Source: an uncultured Duncaniella sp.
GTDB lineage: Bacteria > Bacteroidota > Bacteroidia > Bacteroidales > Muribaculaceae
NCBI GenBank assembly: GCA_958352885.1
Contig: CATWQI010000005.1
Location: 124,001 to 188,000 of the forward strand
Length of the DNA stretch: 64,000 nucleotides
Direction of reading: 5' to 3'
In this document: positions 33,163 to 41,944 of the stretch, one piece after another
Numbering within the stretch: the stretch's first letter is position 1
Layout of the letters: the number at the start of each line of letters is the position of its first letter
Position numbers and translations under genes: made by a program
Notes under the pieces: model-generated
What the model was told of the DNA's origin: nothing
The model's input: the letters and a program-made list of their open reading frames with translations, nothing else
The model's database searches: none

Positions 33163-33498
33163 GTGAGCATAAACAAAGTAATCCTTATAGGAAATGTAGG
33201 CAAAGATCCGGAGATACGTTATATCGAAACCCGACCGATAGCCAGTTTCCCTCTTGCCACAAACGAGAAGGGACGGAATCTGCCTGACGGCACCAAAGTT
33301 CCTGATCGTACCGAATGGCATAATATAGTAATGTGGGACCGTAATGCCGAATTTGCTGAAAAATATATTCGCTCAGGAGCAAGACTTTACATTGAAGGGA
33401 AAATAAGATATCGCATCTGGGAAGACAGGAATGCCATTAAGCGCAATGTCACAGAAATATATGTTGACAATTTTGAGTTGCTTGGTTCTAAAGGTTAG
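33163..33498 (+). CDS. ssb: Short single-stranded DNA-binding protein
   Basis: OB-fold SSB of 111 residues. It opens with SINKVILIGNVGKDPEIRYI and keeps the core segments WHNIVMWDRNAEFAEKYI and GARLYIEGKIRYR. The start codon is GTG. It ends at FELLGSKG, right after the OB fold, so it lacks the disordered tail and acidic tip that recruit partner proteins in standard SSB (usually 140-180 residues). It may be a secondary SSB; the main ssb would be elsewhere. Its stop overlaps the convergent hypothetical gene by 11 bases. Confidence 0.88.
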   Translation: MSINKVILIGNVGKDPEIRYIETRPIASFPLATNEKGRNLPDGTKVPDRTEWHNIVMWDRNAEFAEKYIRSGARLYIEGKIRYRIWEDRNAIKRNVTEIYVDNFELLGSKG

Positions 33499-33781
33499 AG
33501 TCAAACAATGACGGGCTCTGTGACACAGGCTTTTCCGACATGGTAAATCCCGGCTTATTGATTGGTTTTGCCTTAAATATTATGTTATGCTGCTGAGTCC
33601 AGCCTTGGGTACTGTTCCTCAAACGCAGCGTGATTACACCTGATTCAATGGACGATAGATTCTTTACTTGACGATAAACTTCGCCGAGCGATGCGAGCCC
33701 GCTCATCTCAGTAGTATACGCATTATAGCCTCCGTGTAGGATGGTTACATATAGTCGGTCAGTTCGGTTGATTGTTGCCAT
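33488..33781 (-). CDS. Hypothetical protein (97 aa)
   Basis: A small protein read from the ATG at 33781 (MATINRTDRLYVTILHGGYN). The frame is open to 33826, but a -7 element at 33824-33831 predicts transcription starting near 33817, which favours the inner start. The sequence has a compact alpha/beta look (VYRQVKNLSSIESGVITLRL) and a polar tail. I do not recognise the family. The last 11 bases overlap the convergent ssb end. Confidence 0.65.
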   Translation of the reverse strand: MATINRTDRLYVTILHGGYNAYTTEMSGLASLGEVYRQVKNLSSIESGVITLRLRNSTQGWTQQHNIIFKAKPINKPGFTMSEKPVSQSPSLFDSNL

Positions 33782-33823
33782 ATCATATAATTTTATAGTG
33801 CGCTTATATTTCAAGTTGCACTG

Positions 33824-33831
33824 CAAAATTA
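33824..33831 (-). promoter_or_regulatory. -7 element of the 97-aa gene
   Basis: Minus strand TAATTTTG, 42 bases upstream of the chosen ATG. Confidence 0.5.
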
Positions 33832-33863
33832 CCCGGGCAGGTGTGCAACAATTATGCCCCGGT

Positions 33864-33877
33864 ACTCAAAATTGAGT
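33864..33877. promoter_or_regulatory. Palindrome upstream of the RND efflux operon, candidate TetR operator
   Basis: ACTCAA-AA-TTGAGT, a 14-base dyad with perfect 6-bp arms, 123 bases upstream of the outer-membrane factor ATG. Downstream are two copies of TGACTCGGT (33891-33899 and 33932-33940, 41 bases apart) and a TAAATTTC that approximates a -7 element (33899-33906). Confidence 0.4.
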
Positions 33878-34000
33878 TAAAGCATCATGCTGACTCGGTA
33901 AATTTCTCTATAGAATCAAGCTGAAAGTCGATGACTCGGTCATAAGAGTGTAAACAGAATCCGATTTTCGGACGTTTAATTCATGATTCAACTGTCATTT

Positions 34001-35416
34001 ATGAAAACAATAACTCACGTTTTACTATTTATTTCCGCAATGTCAGGAGGTACGGGTGCTGTTATTTCTAAACAGCTCCCCTCCGGACAGAGGTATCTCG
34101 AGGAAAAGATGCCTGACAGCTGGGAATATACATCCGAGTTTGAACAAACCCTTCCGAGCGACGACGATTGGTGGAAATTTTTCAACGACTCAACGCTTGA
34201 CTCCCTTATAACCGAGGGCACCGACAACAATTATAACGTAAAGATGGCGTTGTTAAGAATTGATATGGCAAAGCATGCCGTCGGTCAGGCCGCCGCACAG
34301 TACTTCTCCACCCTCGCATTGAATGCCGGCTACACAAAAGCTCGTTCGGCCGGTGCTATCGAAGGCAAAAATGTCCCATCAGCCAATAGTGGATATTTCT
34401 CACTCGGCATGGATATGAATTGGGAAATTGATTTGTTCGGGAAAATTACCGAGCAGGTCAAAGGGAAGAAGGCGGAAGTCGGAATCTCTAAAGCGGACTA
34501 TGTCGGCGCAATGGTAAGCATGGCGGCGGATATCGCTACTTACTATGTAAATCTTCGCACATTACAGGCTGAGCTAAAAGTGGCAAATGAGCACCTCGAA
34601 TCCCAGAAAAGAGTTGTGGAGATTGCTGAAGCCAGACACGAAGCAGGTCTTGTATCAAAACTTGATGTCGCACAAGCAAAAACTGTGTATTATTCAACAG
34701 AAGCCGTCATACCGCACTTGGAAGCTTCTGTGCGGGCAAATATCAATGCCATAGCAATCCTTCTGGGGGTGTATCCGAATCAATTGTATGACAGACTGTC
34801 TATCTATGCGCCACAGCCTGACTGCCGTAGAATAATCGATACAGGGGTACCGTTAAACCTACTTCGCCGTCGACCGGATATTGTGGCTGCCGAGCGCCAG
34901 CTCGCAGTATATGCAGCACAAGTCGGTGTGGCAAAGAAAGATTTTCTACCATCACTCTCCATTCAGGGAACCATCGGTGTCGCATCCCACAATATTGGAG
35001 ATATGTTCAAGAAAAACAGTTTTGAATATTCAATAGCCCCGACTTTAAGCTGGACTATATTTGACGGATTTGGGAGGAAACATGCCTTGGCGGAGGCTCG
35101 TGAGGAGATGGAGCTTGGCATTGACACATACAATCAGACTGTCCTGAATGCGGTACAAGAAGTTGATAATGCCATGACGGCATATCTTGCCGCCATAAAG
35201 ACCATGGATTTGGACAAAAATGTCCTTGAACAAAGCCGGAAGTCATTTGACCTCGCCATTGAACAGTACAAGGAGGGGCTGGCTTCATTTACCAACGTGG
35301 TTGACGCTCAGATTTCATGGCTTGAGTATGCCAATTCTCTTGTCGAGGCAAAAGGCGACGCTCTGACTTCACTTATAGAACTTTATCAGGCATTGGGCGG
35401 CTCCCCGATGCAATAA
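34001..35416 (+). CDS. RND efflux outer-membrane factor (TolC/NodT family)
   Basis: Outer-membrane channel of a tripartite pump, 471 residues from the chosen ATG (another ATG six codons upstream gives a poorer signal peptide). Two tandem OEP repeats are visible: the first includes DWWKFFNDSTLDSLI and NWEIDLFGKITEQVKG, the second PLNLLRRRPDIVAAERQLA and FDLAIEQYKEGLASFTNVVDAQ. There is no lipobox cysteine near the N-terminus. It is the first gene of the operon, followed by the adaptor (15 bases) and the permease (39 bases). Confidence 0.93.
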   Translation: MKTITHVLLFISAMSGGTGAVISKQLPSGQRYLEEKMPDSWEYTSEFEQTLPSDDDWWKFFNDSTLDSLITEGTDNNYNVKMALLRIDMAKHAVGQAAAQYFSTLALNAGYTKARSAGAIEGKNVPSANSGYFSLGMDMNWEIDLFGKITEQVKGKKAEVGISKADYVGAMVSMAADIATYYVNLRTLQAELKVANEHLESQKRVVEIAEARHEAGLVSKLDVAQAKTVYYSTEAVIPHLEASVRANINAIAILLGVYPNQLYDRLSIYAPQPDCRRIIDTGVPLNLLRRRPDIVAAERQLAVYAAQVGVAKKDFLPSLSIQGTIGVASHNIGDMFKKNSFEYSIAPTLSWTIFDGFGRKHALAEAREEMELGIDTYNQTVLNAVQEVDNAMTAYLAAIKTMDLDKNVLEQSRKSFDLAIEQYKEGLASFTNVVDAQISWLEYANSLVEAKGDALTSLIELYQALGGSPMQ

Positions 35417-35431
35417 AACATATAATCAGAT

Positions 35432-36553
35432 ATGAACAATTCAATTAAATCGTGTGCCGTAATAGCATTAATGGGATTTACTTTATATGCATGCGGAAGT
35501 AAAAATACGACTGACCGTACTGCGGAATTGGAGACTGTCGATGTGGCTCTGCCTGAAGTAGACTCTGTTGTACTAAGCAACACTTTCCCCGGTTATCTTT
35601 CAGCCAATAAGACCGTGGATGTGGTAGGTAGAGTAAACGGGCAGCTACTATCGCAAAACTATAAGAACGGTGAGCAGGCTAAGGCAGGAGACATTCTGTT
35701 TATCATCGAATCCACAAGTTATCGTGATGCAGTGGAACAGGCAAAAGCAGAGCTCGCCACAGCCATCAGTACCCGTGACTATGCCGACAGCCATTATAAA
35801 GCTGTAAAGAAAGCGCTTGAAAGCGATGCCGTTTCCAAAATGGAAGTTATTCAGGCGGAAAGCAGCCTCAAGCAAGCGGAAGCTTCGATAAAGAATGCAC
35901 GGGCAGCTCTCGAGTCTGCTGAAAAAATGCTCAGTTATTGCACAGTGCGGGCCCCGTTCTCCGGCGAAGTATCAGCATCCAAACTGGATATTGGCTCGTA
36001 TATAGGAGGTGAAAGCAGCCCTGTCACGCTGGCGCAGATTTATGACAACAGTATGATGGTCGCTCACTTCGCTATTGACGATGAACAATACATGGAGCTG
36101 GTCAAAGGACTGCAAAGCCGTGATGATGTCAACCTCAAGGCTGTACCATTGGAATTTAGCGACACCCTCCCCCACAAGTATACCGGTGATCTCTCCTATA
36201 TCTCCCCGGCATTGAACAAATCGACCGGAACTATCGAACTTCAGTGTGCAATCGCCAACAAATACAATGAGCTAAAGTCCGGCATGTTTGTTCAGGTACG
36301 CCTCCCCTATGCCAACGATCCAAATGCAATTCTCGTTAAGGATGCCTCCATCGGGTCCGACCAGTTAGGTAAATATCTATACGTCATAAACGATTCTAAC
36401 AAGGTGGTATATACACCTATAACTGTCGGTGACGTATACAATGACTCTATGAGAGTGGTGACATCAGGCATCAACTCAAAAACAAAATATGTCACCAAAG
36501 CGCTTCTTAAGGTGCGTGACGGCATGGAGGTGAAGCCTCGGCTTGTAAAGTGA
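35432..36553 (+). CDS. RND efflux periplasmic adaptor (membrane fusion protein)
   Basis: A 373-residue lipoprotein adaptor (lipobox LYAC, Cys21) that bridges permease and outer-membrane channel. It has the lipoyl/biotinyl-like hybrid motif (VVGRVNGQLLSQNYKNGEQAK, about 55-75), a helical hairpin (about 95-165), the second half of the lipoyl domain (CTVRAPFSGEVSASKLDIG) and a C-terminal barrel region ending LKVRDGMEVKPRLVK. It sits between the channel and permease genes. Confidence 0.94.
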   Translation: MNNSIKSCAVIALMGFTLYACGSKNTTDRTAELETVDVALPEVDSVVLSNTFPGYLSANKTVDVVGRVNGQLLSQNYKNGEQAKAGDILFIIESTSYRDAVEQAKAELATAISTRDYADSHYKAVKKALESDAVSKMEVIQAESSLKQAEASIKNARAALESAEKMLSYCTVRAPFSGEVSASKLDIGSYIGGESSPVTLAQIYDNSMMVAHFAIDDEQYMELVKGLQSRDDVNLKAVPLEFSDTLPHKYTGDLSYISPALNKSTGTIELQCAIANKYNELKSGMFVQVRLPYANDPNAILVKDASIGSDQLGKYLYVINDSNKVVYTPITVGDVYNDSMRVVTSGINSKTKYVTKALLKVRDGMEVKPRLVK

Positions 36554-36592
36554 CACAAACAGACACAAGAGCGTATTGATACTGAAAATTAA

Positions 36593-39500
36593 TTGAACTG
36601 TATGTTTTCCAAATTTTTCATAGACCGACCTATTTTTGCCACCGTATTAGCCATAATAATGGTGCTTGTAGGACTTGTGACACTAAACACTCTGCCGATT
36701 GCCCAGTACCCGGATATCACACCTCCTACCGTTATGGTTAGTGCTACATACCCCGGAGCTGACGCCGAAACTGTCGCCAAAGTCGTAGGGCAGCCTATCG
36801 AGGAGCAAGTCAATGGCGTAGAGGATATGATGTATATGAGCTCCAACTCCAGCGAAGGTTCTTATAGCCTGACGATAACTTTCGAGAACGGCACCGACCT
36901 CGATGAAGCAGCCGTGAAGGTACAGAACCGCATATCGATGGCAGAAGCCACCCTTCCTACAGCCGTTAAGGAACAAGGGATATCCGTTAGAAGCGAATCC
37001 TCAAACATCATCCTGTTCATCGCATTGGAAGGGGACTCAACAGGACGTTACAATGCCCTATATCTCACAAACTATGCCAAGCTCAACATAATTGACGAGC
37101 TCACCCGCATAGACGGAGTGGGTGGTGCCGGTGCCTTTGGGGCCGGAGAGTACAGCATGCGTGTGTGGCTTGATCCCGAAATAATGCGGGTGCGGGATCT
37201 GACTCCGCAGGATGTAATGACTATGATTCAGTCTCAGAATCTTGAGGTGTCTGCCGGCAGTGTCGGAACCCCGCCTGTCAGCGATGACGTGGCTTTCGAG
37301 TTTACGCTTACAGCCCAGGGGCAGTTGAATACGGCTGAAGAGTTCGGGAATATAATTCTACGCACTGATTCCGACGGATCGATGCTCCGCCTCAAAGACA
37401 TAGCTACCGTTGAATTGGGAAGTGAAAGCTATTCCGACATATCGCATGTATCCGGTAAGGCTGCCGGGCTTATAGGTATACAGCAGTTGCCCGGAGCAAA
37501 TGCCCTGGAAGTAGCAAAAAAAGTCAAGACGAAACTTAATGAGCTCTCGGAATACTTTCCAAGCGGGGTGCATTATCGAGTGATCATGGACACGACTCAA
37601 TTCGTCACAGCTTCTATCGACGAAGTACTTGTCACATTTGTGGAGACTACTCTTATCGTAATGGTCGTTATACTCATATTTCTCCAAAGCTGGAGAGCAG
37701 TCATTATACCGATGATTGCCATACCGGTCTCTCTTATTGCGACTTTTGCGGTTATGCGATTGTTGGGATTTTCGCTAAACACCTTGACTTTGTTTGGTCT
37801 GGTGCTTGCCATAGCCATTGTGGTCGATGATGCCATTGTGGTTGTGGAGGATTGCGCCCGTCTTGTGCAGGAAGGCAAACTGAGTCCGAGGCAGAGTGCG
37901 GAAAAAGCGATGGACGAATTACAAGGGCCGGTCATCGGCGAAGTCCTCGTCCTTTTGTCCGTATTCATCCCAACTGCATTTATCAGCGGCATCACCGGTG
38001 AACTATACAAGCAATTTGCACTGACAATTGCGACATCTGTTGCATTTTCCGGATTCAATGCCTTGACCTTCACACCTGCGATGTGCGCTCTTTTCCTGCG
38101 CAAAAAGGAAGACCCCAACCCAAGCTTTTTCCTTTACAGATGGTTTAACAAGGGCTACGGCATAACTGTAAAGAAATATTCAGGTTGGATTGGGTCTTTG
38201 CTCAAGAAACCTTTGGTAGCCATCGGCGTGTATGCAATACTCTGTGTAATTGCATTCTGGGGATTCATCCAGTGGCCGTCAAGTTACATACCCTCCGAAG
38301 ATATGGGCTATTTCATGACTTCAGTGCAACTCCCCACCGGAGCATCCCTGGATCGCACGGACAAGATTGTCACTGAGCTTTCGGCGGAAATCTTAAAAAT
38401 CCCCGAAGTCGAGAATGTCATATCCATCTCCGGACAGTCTATGATGGGCGGCGGCTCCGGAGGAAATATGGGCTCGATGTTCGTGGTACTTAAACCATGG
38501 AATGAACGTCGCGGCAAGAGCCATAGCGCTGATGCAGTGATAGCAAAAGTAAACGATATTGCCGCCTCCTACCAGGAGCCTGTCGTATTTTCTGTAAACC
38601 CGCCATCCATACCGGGTCTCGGCATGACCTCAGGATTGGAAATGCAGATACTCGACATAAACAACCTTGGGGTAGAAGCATTGCAGCAAGCCATCGAGGA
38701 TATGCAGGAAGCTGCAAAAAAAGATAATCGCATCGAACAAATCACCACACAGTTCCAAGGCAATGTGCCGCAATATGAAGTCAAAGTCAACCGTGACAAG
38801 GCTAAAATGCTTGGGCTTACACTTGATGACATATATTCAACGCTCTCCCAGTTCATGGGCGGAAGTTACGTGAACGATTTCGTCAAATTCGGAAGGACCT
38901 ATCAGGTAACATTGAGCGCAGACAGCAAGTCACGCGGTAGAATTGACGATATTCCGAAACTTACCGTCCGGAACACTGAAGGTGAAATGGTCCCGTTCTC
39001 TGCGTTTGCTGATGTCGTGCCGACTGTCGGTCAGTCAACTGTCAGCAGATACAACATGTACACCACCGCTTCTGTAACAGGCACAACTGCAAAGGGAGTT
39101 TCAAGCCACGATGGCATCATGGCTATGGAGGAACTGCTGAAAAAGGCTGTCGGAGACAACTTCTCGTATGCTTGGACTGGCGAAGCGTATCAGGAGACCC
39201 AGTCCGGAACCACAATTTCGATTGTACTCATATTCGCTGTCATAATAACATTGTTAGTCCTATCAGCCCAATATGAAAGTTGGACCGACCCTATAGCGGT
39301 AGTAATCTCAATGCCGACTGCCATACTTGGCACTGTGCTTGGATGTGTGCTCATGTCCCAGTCCATATCCATATACACGCAAATCGGCATAATACTATTG
39401 CTCGGATTGTCAGCGAAAAATGCGATACTTATAGTGGAATATGCCATTGATTACCGGAAATCCGGACAACCAATAAGGGAAGCAGCCCGTAGCGCGGGAG

Positions 39501-39739
39501 AGGTACGATTCCGCCCCATCATGATGACAGCAGTGGCATTTGTGTTCGGTGTAATGCCGATGCTTTTTGCCACAGGAGCCGGTGCAGCTTCGCGAATCGC
39601 ATTGGGCACGGCCGTGGTTTTCGGCATGGCTGTCAACGCCGTAGTCGGTACCCTATTCGTTCCGGGATTCTGGGAACTCTTACAGACTTTCAAGGAAAAA
39701 TATTTACAGAAATTGTTTGCCTCGTCCGACAAGGTATAG
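36593..39739 (+). CDS. RND efflux permease (HAE1/AcrB family)
   Basis: Inner-membrane proton-driven exporter of 1048 residues, full length. It opens with the family start KFFIDRPIFATVLAIIMVLV. Proton-relay aspartates lie in IAIVVDDAIVVVED (about 405), and the second-half relay helix has GLSAKNAILIVEYA. Motifs such as FRPIMMTAVAFVFGVMPM complete the C-terminal half. Substrates are probably amphipathic compounds such as bile salts or antibiotics, but this cannot be read from sequence. A strong terminator follows, then a tetR gene. Confidence 0.96.
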   Translation: MNCMFSKFFIDRPIFATVLAIIMVLVGLVTLNTLPIAQYPDITPPTVMVSATYPGADAETVAKVVGQPIEEQVNGVEDMMYMSSNSSEGSYSLTITFENGTDLDEAAVKVQNRISMAEATLPTAVKEQGISVRSESSNIILFIALEGDSTGRYNALYLTNYAKLNIIDELTRIDGVGGAGAFGAGEYSMRVWLDPEIMRVRDLTPQDVMTMIQSQNLEVSAGSVGTPPVSDDVAFEFTLTAQGQLNTAEEFGNIILRTDSDGSMLRLKDIATVELGSESYSDISHVSGKAAGLIGIQQLPGANALEVAKKVKTKLNELSEYFPSGVHYRVIMDTTQFVTASIDEVLVTFVETTLIVMVVILIFLQSWRAVIIPMIAIPVSLIATFAVMRLLGFSLNTLTLFGLVLAIAIVVDDAIVVVEDCARLVQEGKLSPRQSAEKAMDELQGPVIGEVLVLLSVFIPTAFISGITGELYKQFALTIATSVAFSGFNALTFTPAMCALFLRKKEDPNPSFFLYRWFNKGYGITVKKYSGWIGSLLKKPLVAIGVYAILCVIAFWGFIQWPSSYIPSEDMGYFMTSVQLPTGASLDRTDKIVTELSAEILKIPEVENVISISGQSMMGGGSGGNMGSMFVVLKPWNERRGKSHSADAVIAKVNDIAASYQEPVVFSVNPPSIPGLGMTSGLEMQILDINNLGVEALQQAIEDMQEAAKKDNRIEQITTQFQGNVPQYEVKVNRDKAKMLGLTLDDIYSTLSQFMGGSYVNDFVKFGRTYQVTLSADSKSRGRIDDIPKLTVRNTEGEMVPFSAFADVVPTVGQSTVSRYNMYTTASVTGTTAKGVSSHDGIMAMEELLKKAVGDNFSYAWTGEAYQETQSGTTISIVLIFAVIITLLVLSAQYESWTDPIAVVISMPTAILGTVLGCVLMSQSISIYTQIGIILLLGLSAKNAILIVEYAIDYRKSGQPIREAARSAGEVRFRPIMMTAVAFVFGVMPMLFATGAGAASRIALGTAVVFGMAVNAVVGTLFVPGFWELLQTFKEKYLQKLFASSDKV

Positions 39740-39767
39740 GATTCATATACAAACATAAAAACTTAAG

Positions 39768-39809
39768 AGATGCTGAGAATTACACAATGGCAATTCTCGG
39801 CATCTTTTT
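39768..39809 (+). terminator. Rho-independent terminator of the RND operon
   Basis: Arms AGATGCTGAGAATT (39768-39781) and AATTCTCGGCATCT (39792-39805), 14 bp with one G-T pair, followed by TTTT. Confidence 0.85.
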
Positions 39810-39832
39810 ATGGTAGTTATGTGGATTTTTTG

Positions 39833-39840
39833 TAACTTTG
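39833..39840 (+). promoter_or_regulatory. -7 element of tetR-fabG
   Basis: TAACTTTG, predicting a start near 39847 and a 25-base leader for the TetR gene. No clear -33 TTTG. Confidence 0.55.
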
Positions 39841-39871
39841 TCGAAAATTAGTTAATAAACCGGATACTCGC

Positions 39872-40471
39872 ATGGCATCAAAGACTCGAGAACGGCTTTT
39901 GGATGTGGCTCGCCAACTATTTGCCAGCAATGGAGTTGAGCGCACTACGATGAATGACATTGCGACTGCCTCTGACAAGGGGCGGCGTACCATCTATACC
40001 TATTTTAAAAATAAAAGGGAAATTTATGATGCCGTTATCGAACGTGAAAGCGATGCTATAATTATGAGGTTGCGTCAGGTCGTAGCATCTGACCTCAATC
40101 CGGCAGATAAACTGAGAAAGTACCTTGAGGCCCGCTTTGATATCGTCGAGGATACCATCCGTGAATCCACTACTACTCAAATTATTTCATACATCACCCT
40201 TGACTACAAAAGGCTCGAGCGTATTCGTCTATTGTCCGTACAAAAGGAGAAAGGCCTATTCAAGGAAATGATTGACCAGGGGGTAGCCGAAGGTGTTTTT
40301 GACCCTGAGCAAGCGAGATTGCTACCGGCAATACATCAGATGATATTCCAGGGCGTTGATTATTGCCACCTGCGCAACAGTTTCGAATCTTTAGGTTATA
40401 CGTCATCAGGTATCCGGGAAGCGGTGATAGAATTTGTAATCAACAAGTTGGTAATAAATAAACAGAACTAA
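39872..40471 (+). CDS. TetR/AcrR-family transcriptional regulator
   Basis: A 199-residue repressor-type regulator. The N-terminal helix-turn-helix is TRERLLDVARQLFASNGVER then TTMNDIATASDKGRRTIYTYFKNKREIYDAV (about 4-53). The C-terminal ligand-binding part has no recognisable family. It lies just after the RND operon terminator and 28 bases before fabG. It could control either neighbour: the pump (drug-responsive) or fatty-acid synthesis (FabG). Confidence 0.92.
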   Translation: MASKTRERLLDVARQLFASNGVERTTMNDIATASDKGRRTIYTYFKNKREIYDAVIERESDAIIMRLRQVVASDLNPADKLRKYLEARFDIVEDTIRESTTTQIISYITLDYKRLERIRLLSVQKEKGLFKEMIDQGVAEGVFDPEQARLLPAIHQMIFQGVDYCHLRNSFESLGYTSSGIREAVIEFVINKLVINKQN

Positions 40472-40499
40472 TCATATCTATCAAAATTTAAAATTTGAA

Positions 40500-41246
40500 A
40501 TGAAATTACTTGAAGGAAAAGTTGCGCTTATTACCGGCGCAGCCCGCGGAATTGGTAAAAGTATTGCTGTAAAATTTGCGCAGGAAGGCGCTGATATAGC
40601 ATTTACAGACCTTAATCGTGACGAAAACATGGAAGCCACCGAGAAGGAGCTCGAAGCCCTCGGTGTAAAGGCTAAGGGATATGCCTCAAATGCAGCTGAT
40701 TTCGCTCAGACAGAAGAAGTTGTAACAAAGATAAAAGAAGATTTCGGTCATATCGACATACTCGTAAACAATGCAGGTATCACCAAGGATGGTCTGATGA
40801 TGCGTATGACTGAGGCTCAGTGGGATGCGGTAATCGCAGTAAACCTCAAGAGCGCATTCAACTTCATCCATGCGGTCCTCCCCATCATGATGCGCCAGCG
40901 CAGCGGCTCTATCATCAACATGGCATCTGTAGTAGGTGTTCATGGTAATGCAGGTCAGTCTAACTACGCCGCATCAAAGGCTGGTCTTATCGCCCTTGCA
41001 AAGAGCATCGCACAGGAGGTTGGCTCACGCGGAATCCGTGCCAACGCTATCGCCCCGGGCTTCATTGAGACTGCCATGACAGCAGCATTACCTGAAGACG
41101 TTCGCAAAGAATGGTCCCTCAAGATACCTTTGCGCCGTGCCGGTCAGGTTGAGGATATCGCAAATGTAGCGACATTCCTCGCTTCTGACATGTCAAGCTA
41201 CGTGTCCGGTCAGGTTATCCAGGTTGACGGCGGCATGAATATGTAA
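40500..41246 (+). CDS. fabG: 3-oxoacyl-[acyl-carrier-protein] reductase
   Basis: NADPH-dependent reductase of fatty-acid elongation, 248 residues. The Rossmann motif TGAARGIGKSIA (about 13-24), NNAGIT (about 89), and the catalytic Ser-Tyr-Lys arrangement (INMASVVGVHGNAGQSNYAASKAG, split here as IINMASVVG and SNYAASK) are present, as is the C-terminal SSYVSGQVIQVDGGMNM. It is co-directional with the TetR gene 28 bases upstream and ends at a clear terminator. Confidence 0.94.
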   Translation: MKLLEGKVALITGAARGIGKSIAVKFAQEGADIAFTDLNRDENMEATEKELEALGVKAKGYASNAADFAQTEEVVTKIKEDFGHIDILVNNAGITKDGLMMRMTEAQWDAVIAVNLKSAFNFIHAVLPIMMRQRSGSIINMASVVGVHGNAGQSNYAASKAGLIALAKSIAQEVGSRGIRANAIAPGFIETAMTAALPEDVRKEWSLKIPLRRAGQVEDIANVATFLASDMSSYVSGQVIQVDGGMNM

Positions 41247-41268
41247 AAATAGCTTAAATTTATACTGT

Positions 41269-41310
41269 AAGGGCAAAAGGAACAAATGTTTTTTGTACTT
41301 TTGCCCTTAT
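41269..41310 (+). terminator. Terminator-like hairpin after fabG, with a promoter-like element in its 3' arm
   Basis: Perfect 11-bp arms AAGGGCAAAAG (41269-41279) and CTTTTGCCCTT (41298-41308), followed by ATTGTTGTTT. The 3' arm includes TACTTTTG (41296-41303), an exact -7 consensus for the downstream DUF4290 gene, whose ATG is at 41339. Confidence 0.7.
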
Positions 41311-41338
41311 TGTTGTTTAGTGATAGAAAATATAACAG

Positions 41339-41929
41339 ATGCTGACATATAATACCCAGAAAAAAAGATTGGTACTGCCTGAGTATGGCAGAAACATACA
41401 GCAGATGGTCAATCATTGCCTGACCATCGAAGATAGGGATGAACGCACGCGTTGCGCATACTCGATTATCAATTGCATGGGCAAGTTATTCCCTAAACTA
41501 CAGGAACAGGATGACTATCGGCATAAACTGTGGGATCACCTGGCAATAATGAGTGATTTTAAGCTTGACATAGATTATCCATGCGAGGTGATAAAAGCCG
41601 AGAATCTCTCTACCGCGCCGGACAAAGTCCCATACACAAATCAATATATCCGTTACAGGCATTACGGCAAAGATGTGGAGCTTATGATAGCCAAGGCCGT
41701 GACTATGGAACCTGGCGAGGAGCGTGACGAGCTGATACTCCTCATTGCCAACCACATGAAAAAGCTCCTTCTTGCAATCAACAAGGACGGTGTGGAGGAC
41801 GAAAAAATCTTCAAGGATTTAGCAGAATATTCACATGGGGAAATCATACTTGACCCGTCGACAACAAGCTTGAAAAATTTCAAACTCGCACCTGCCCCTG
41901 TGACATCCAAGAAAAAACGTAAAAGATAG
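41339..41929 (+). CDS. DUF4290 domain-containing protein
   Basis: A 196-residue cytoplasmic protein of the Bacteroidota-specific DUF4290 family. It starts MLTYNTQKKRLVLPEYGRNI, a typical opening, and contains YSIINCMGKLFPKL and a duplicated-looking helical pattern (RTRCAYSIINCMGKLF and RDELILLIANHMKKLL). It ends with a short basic tail, KKKRKR. The function is unknown. It is followed at 15 bases by rimM, so a ribosome-related role is possible by association. Confidence 0.9.
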   Translation: MLTYNTQKKRLVLPEYGRNIQQMVNHCLTIEDRDERTRCAYSIINCMGKLFPKLQEQDDYRHKLWDHLAIMSDFKLDIDYPCEVIKAENLSTAPDKVPYTNQYIRYRHYGKDVELMIAKAVTMEPGEERDELILLIANHMKKLLLAINKDGVEDEKIFKDLAEYSHGEIILDPSTTSLKNFKLAPAPVTSKKKRKR

Positions 41930-41937
41930 AAAGGAGG
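41930..41937 (+). promoter_or_regulatory. Strong Shine-Dalgarno sequence for rimM
   Basis: AAAGGAGG, 7 bases before the GTG start of rimM. Such sequences are rare elsewhere in this window and here fix the GTG as the start. Confidence 0.6.
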
Positions 41938-41944
41938 CTTATAC

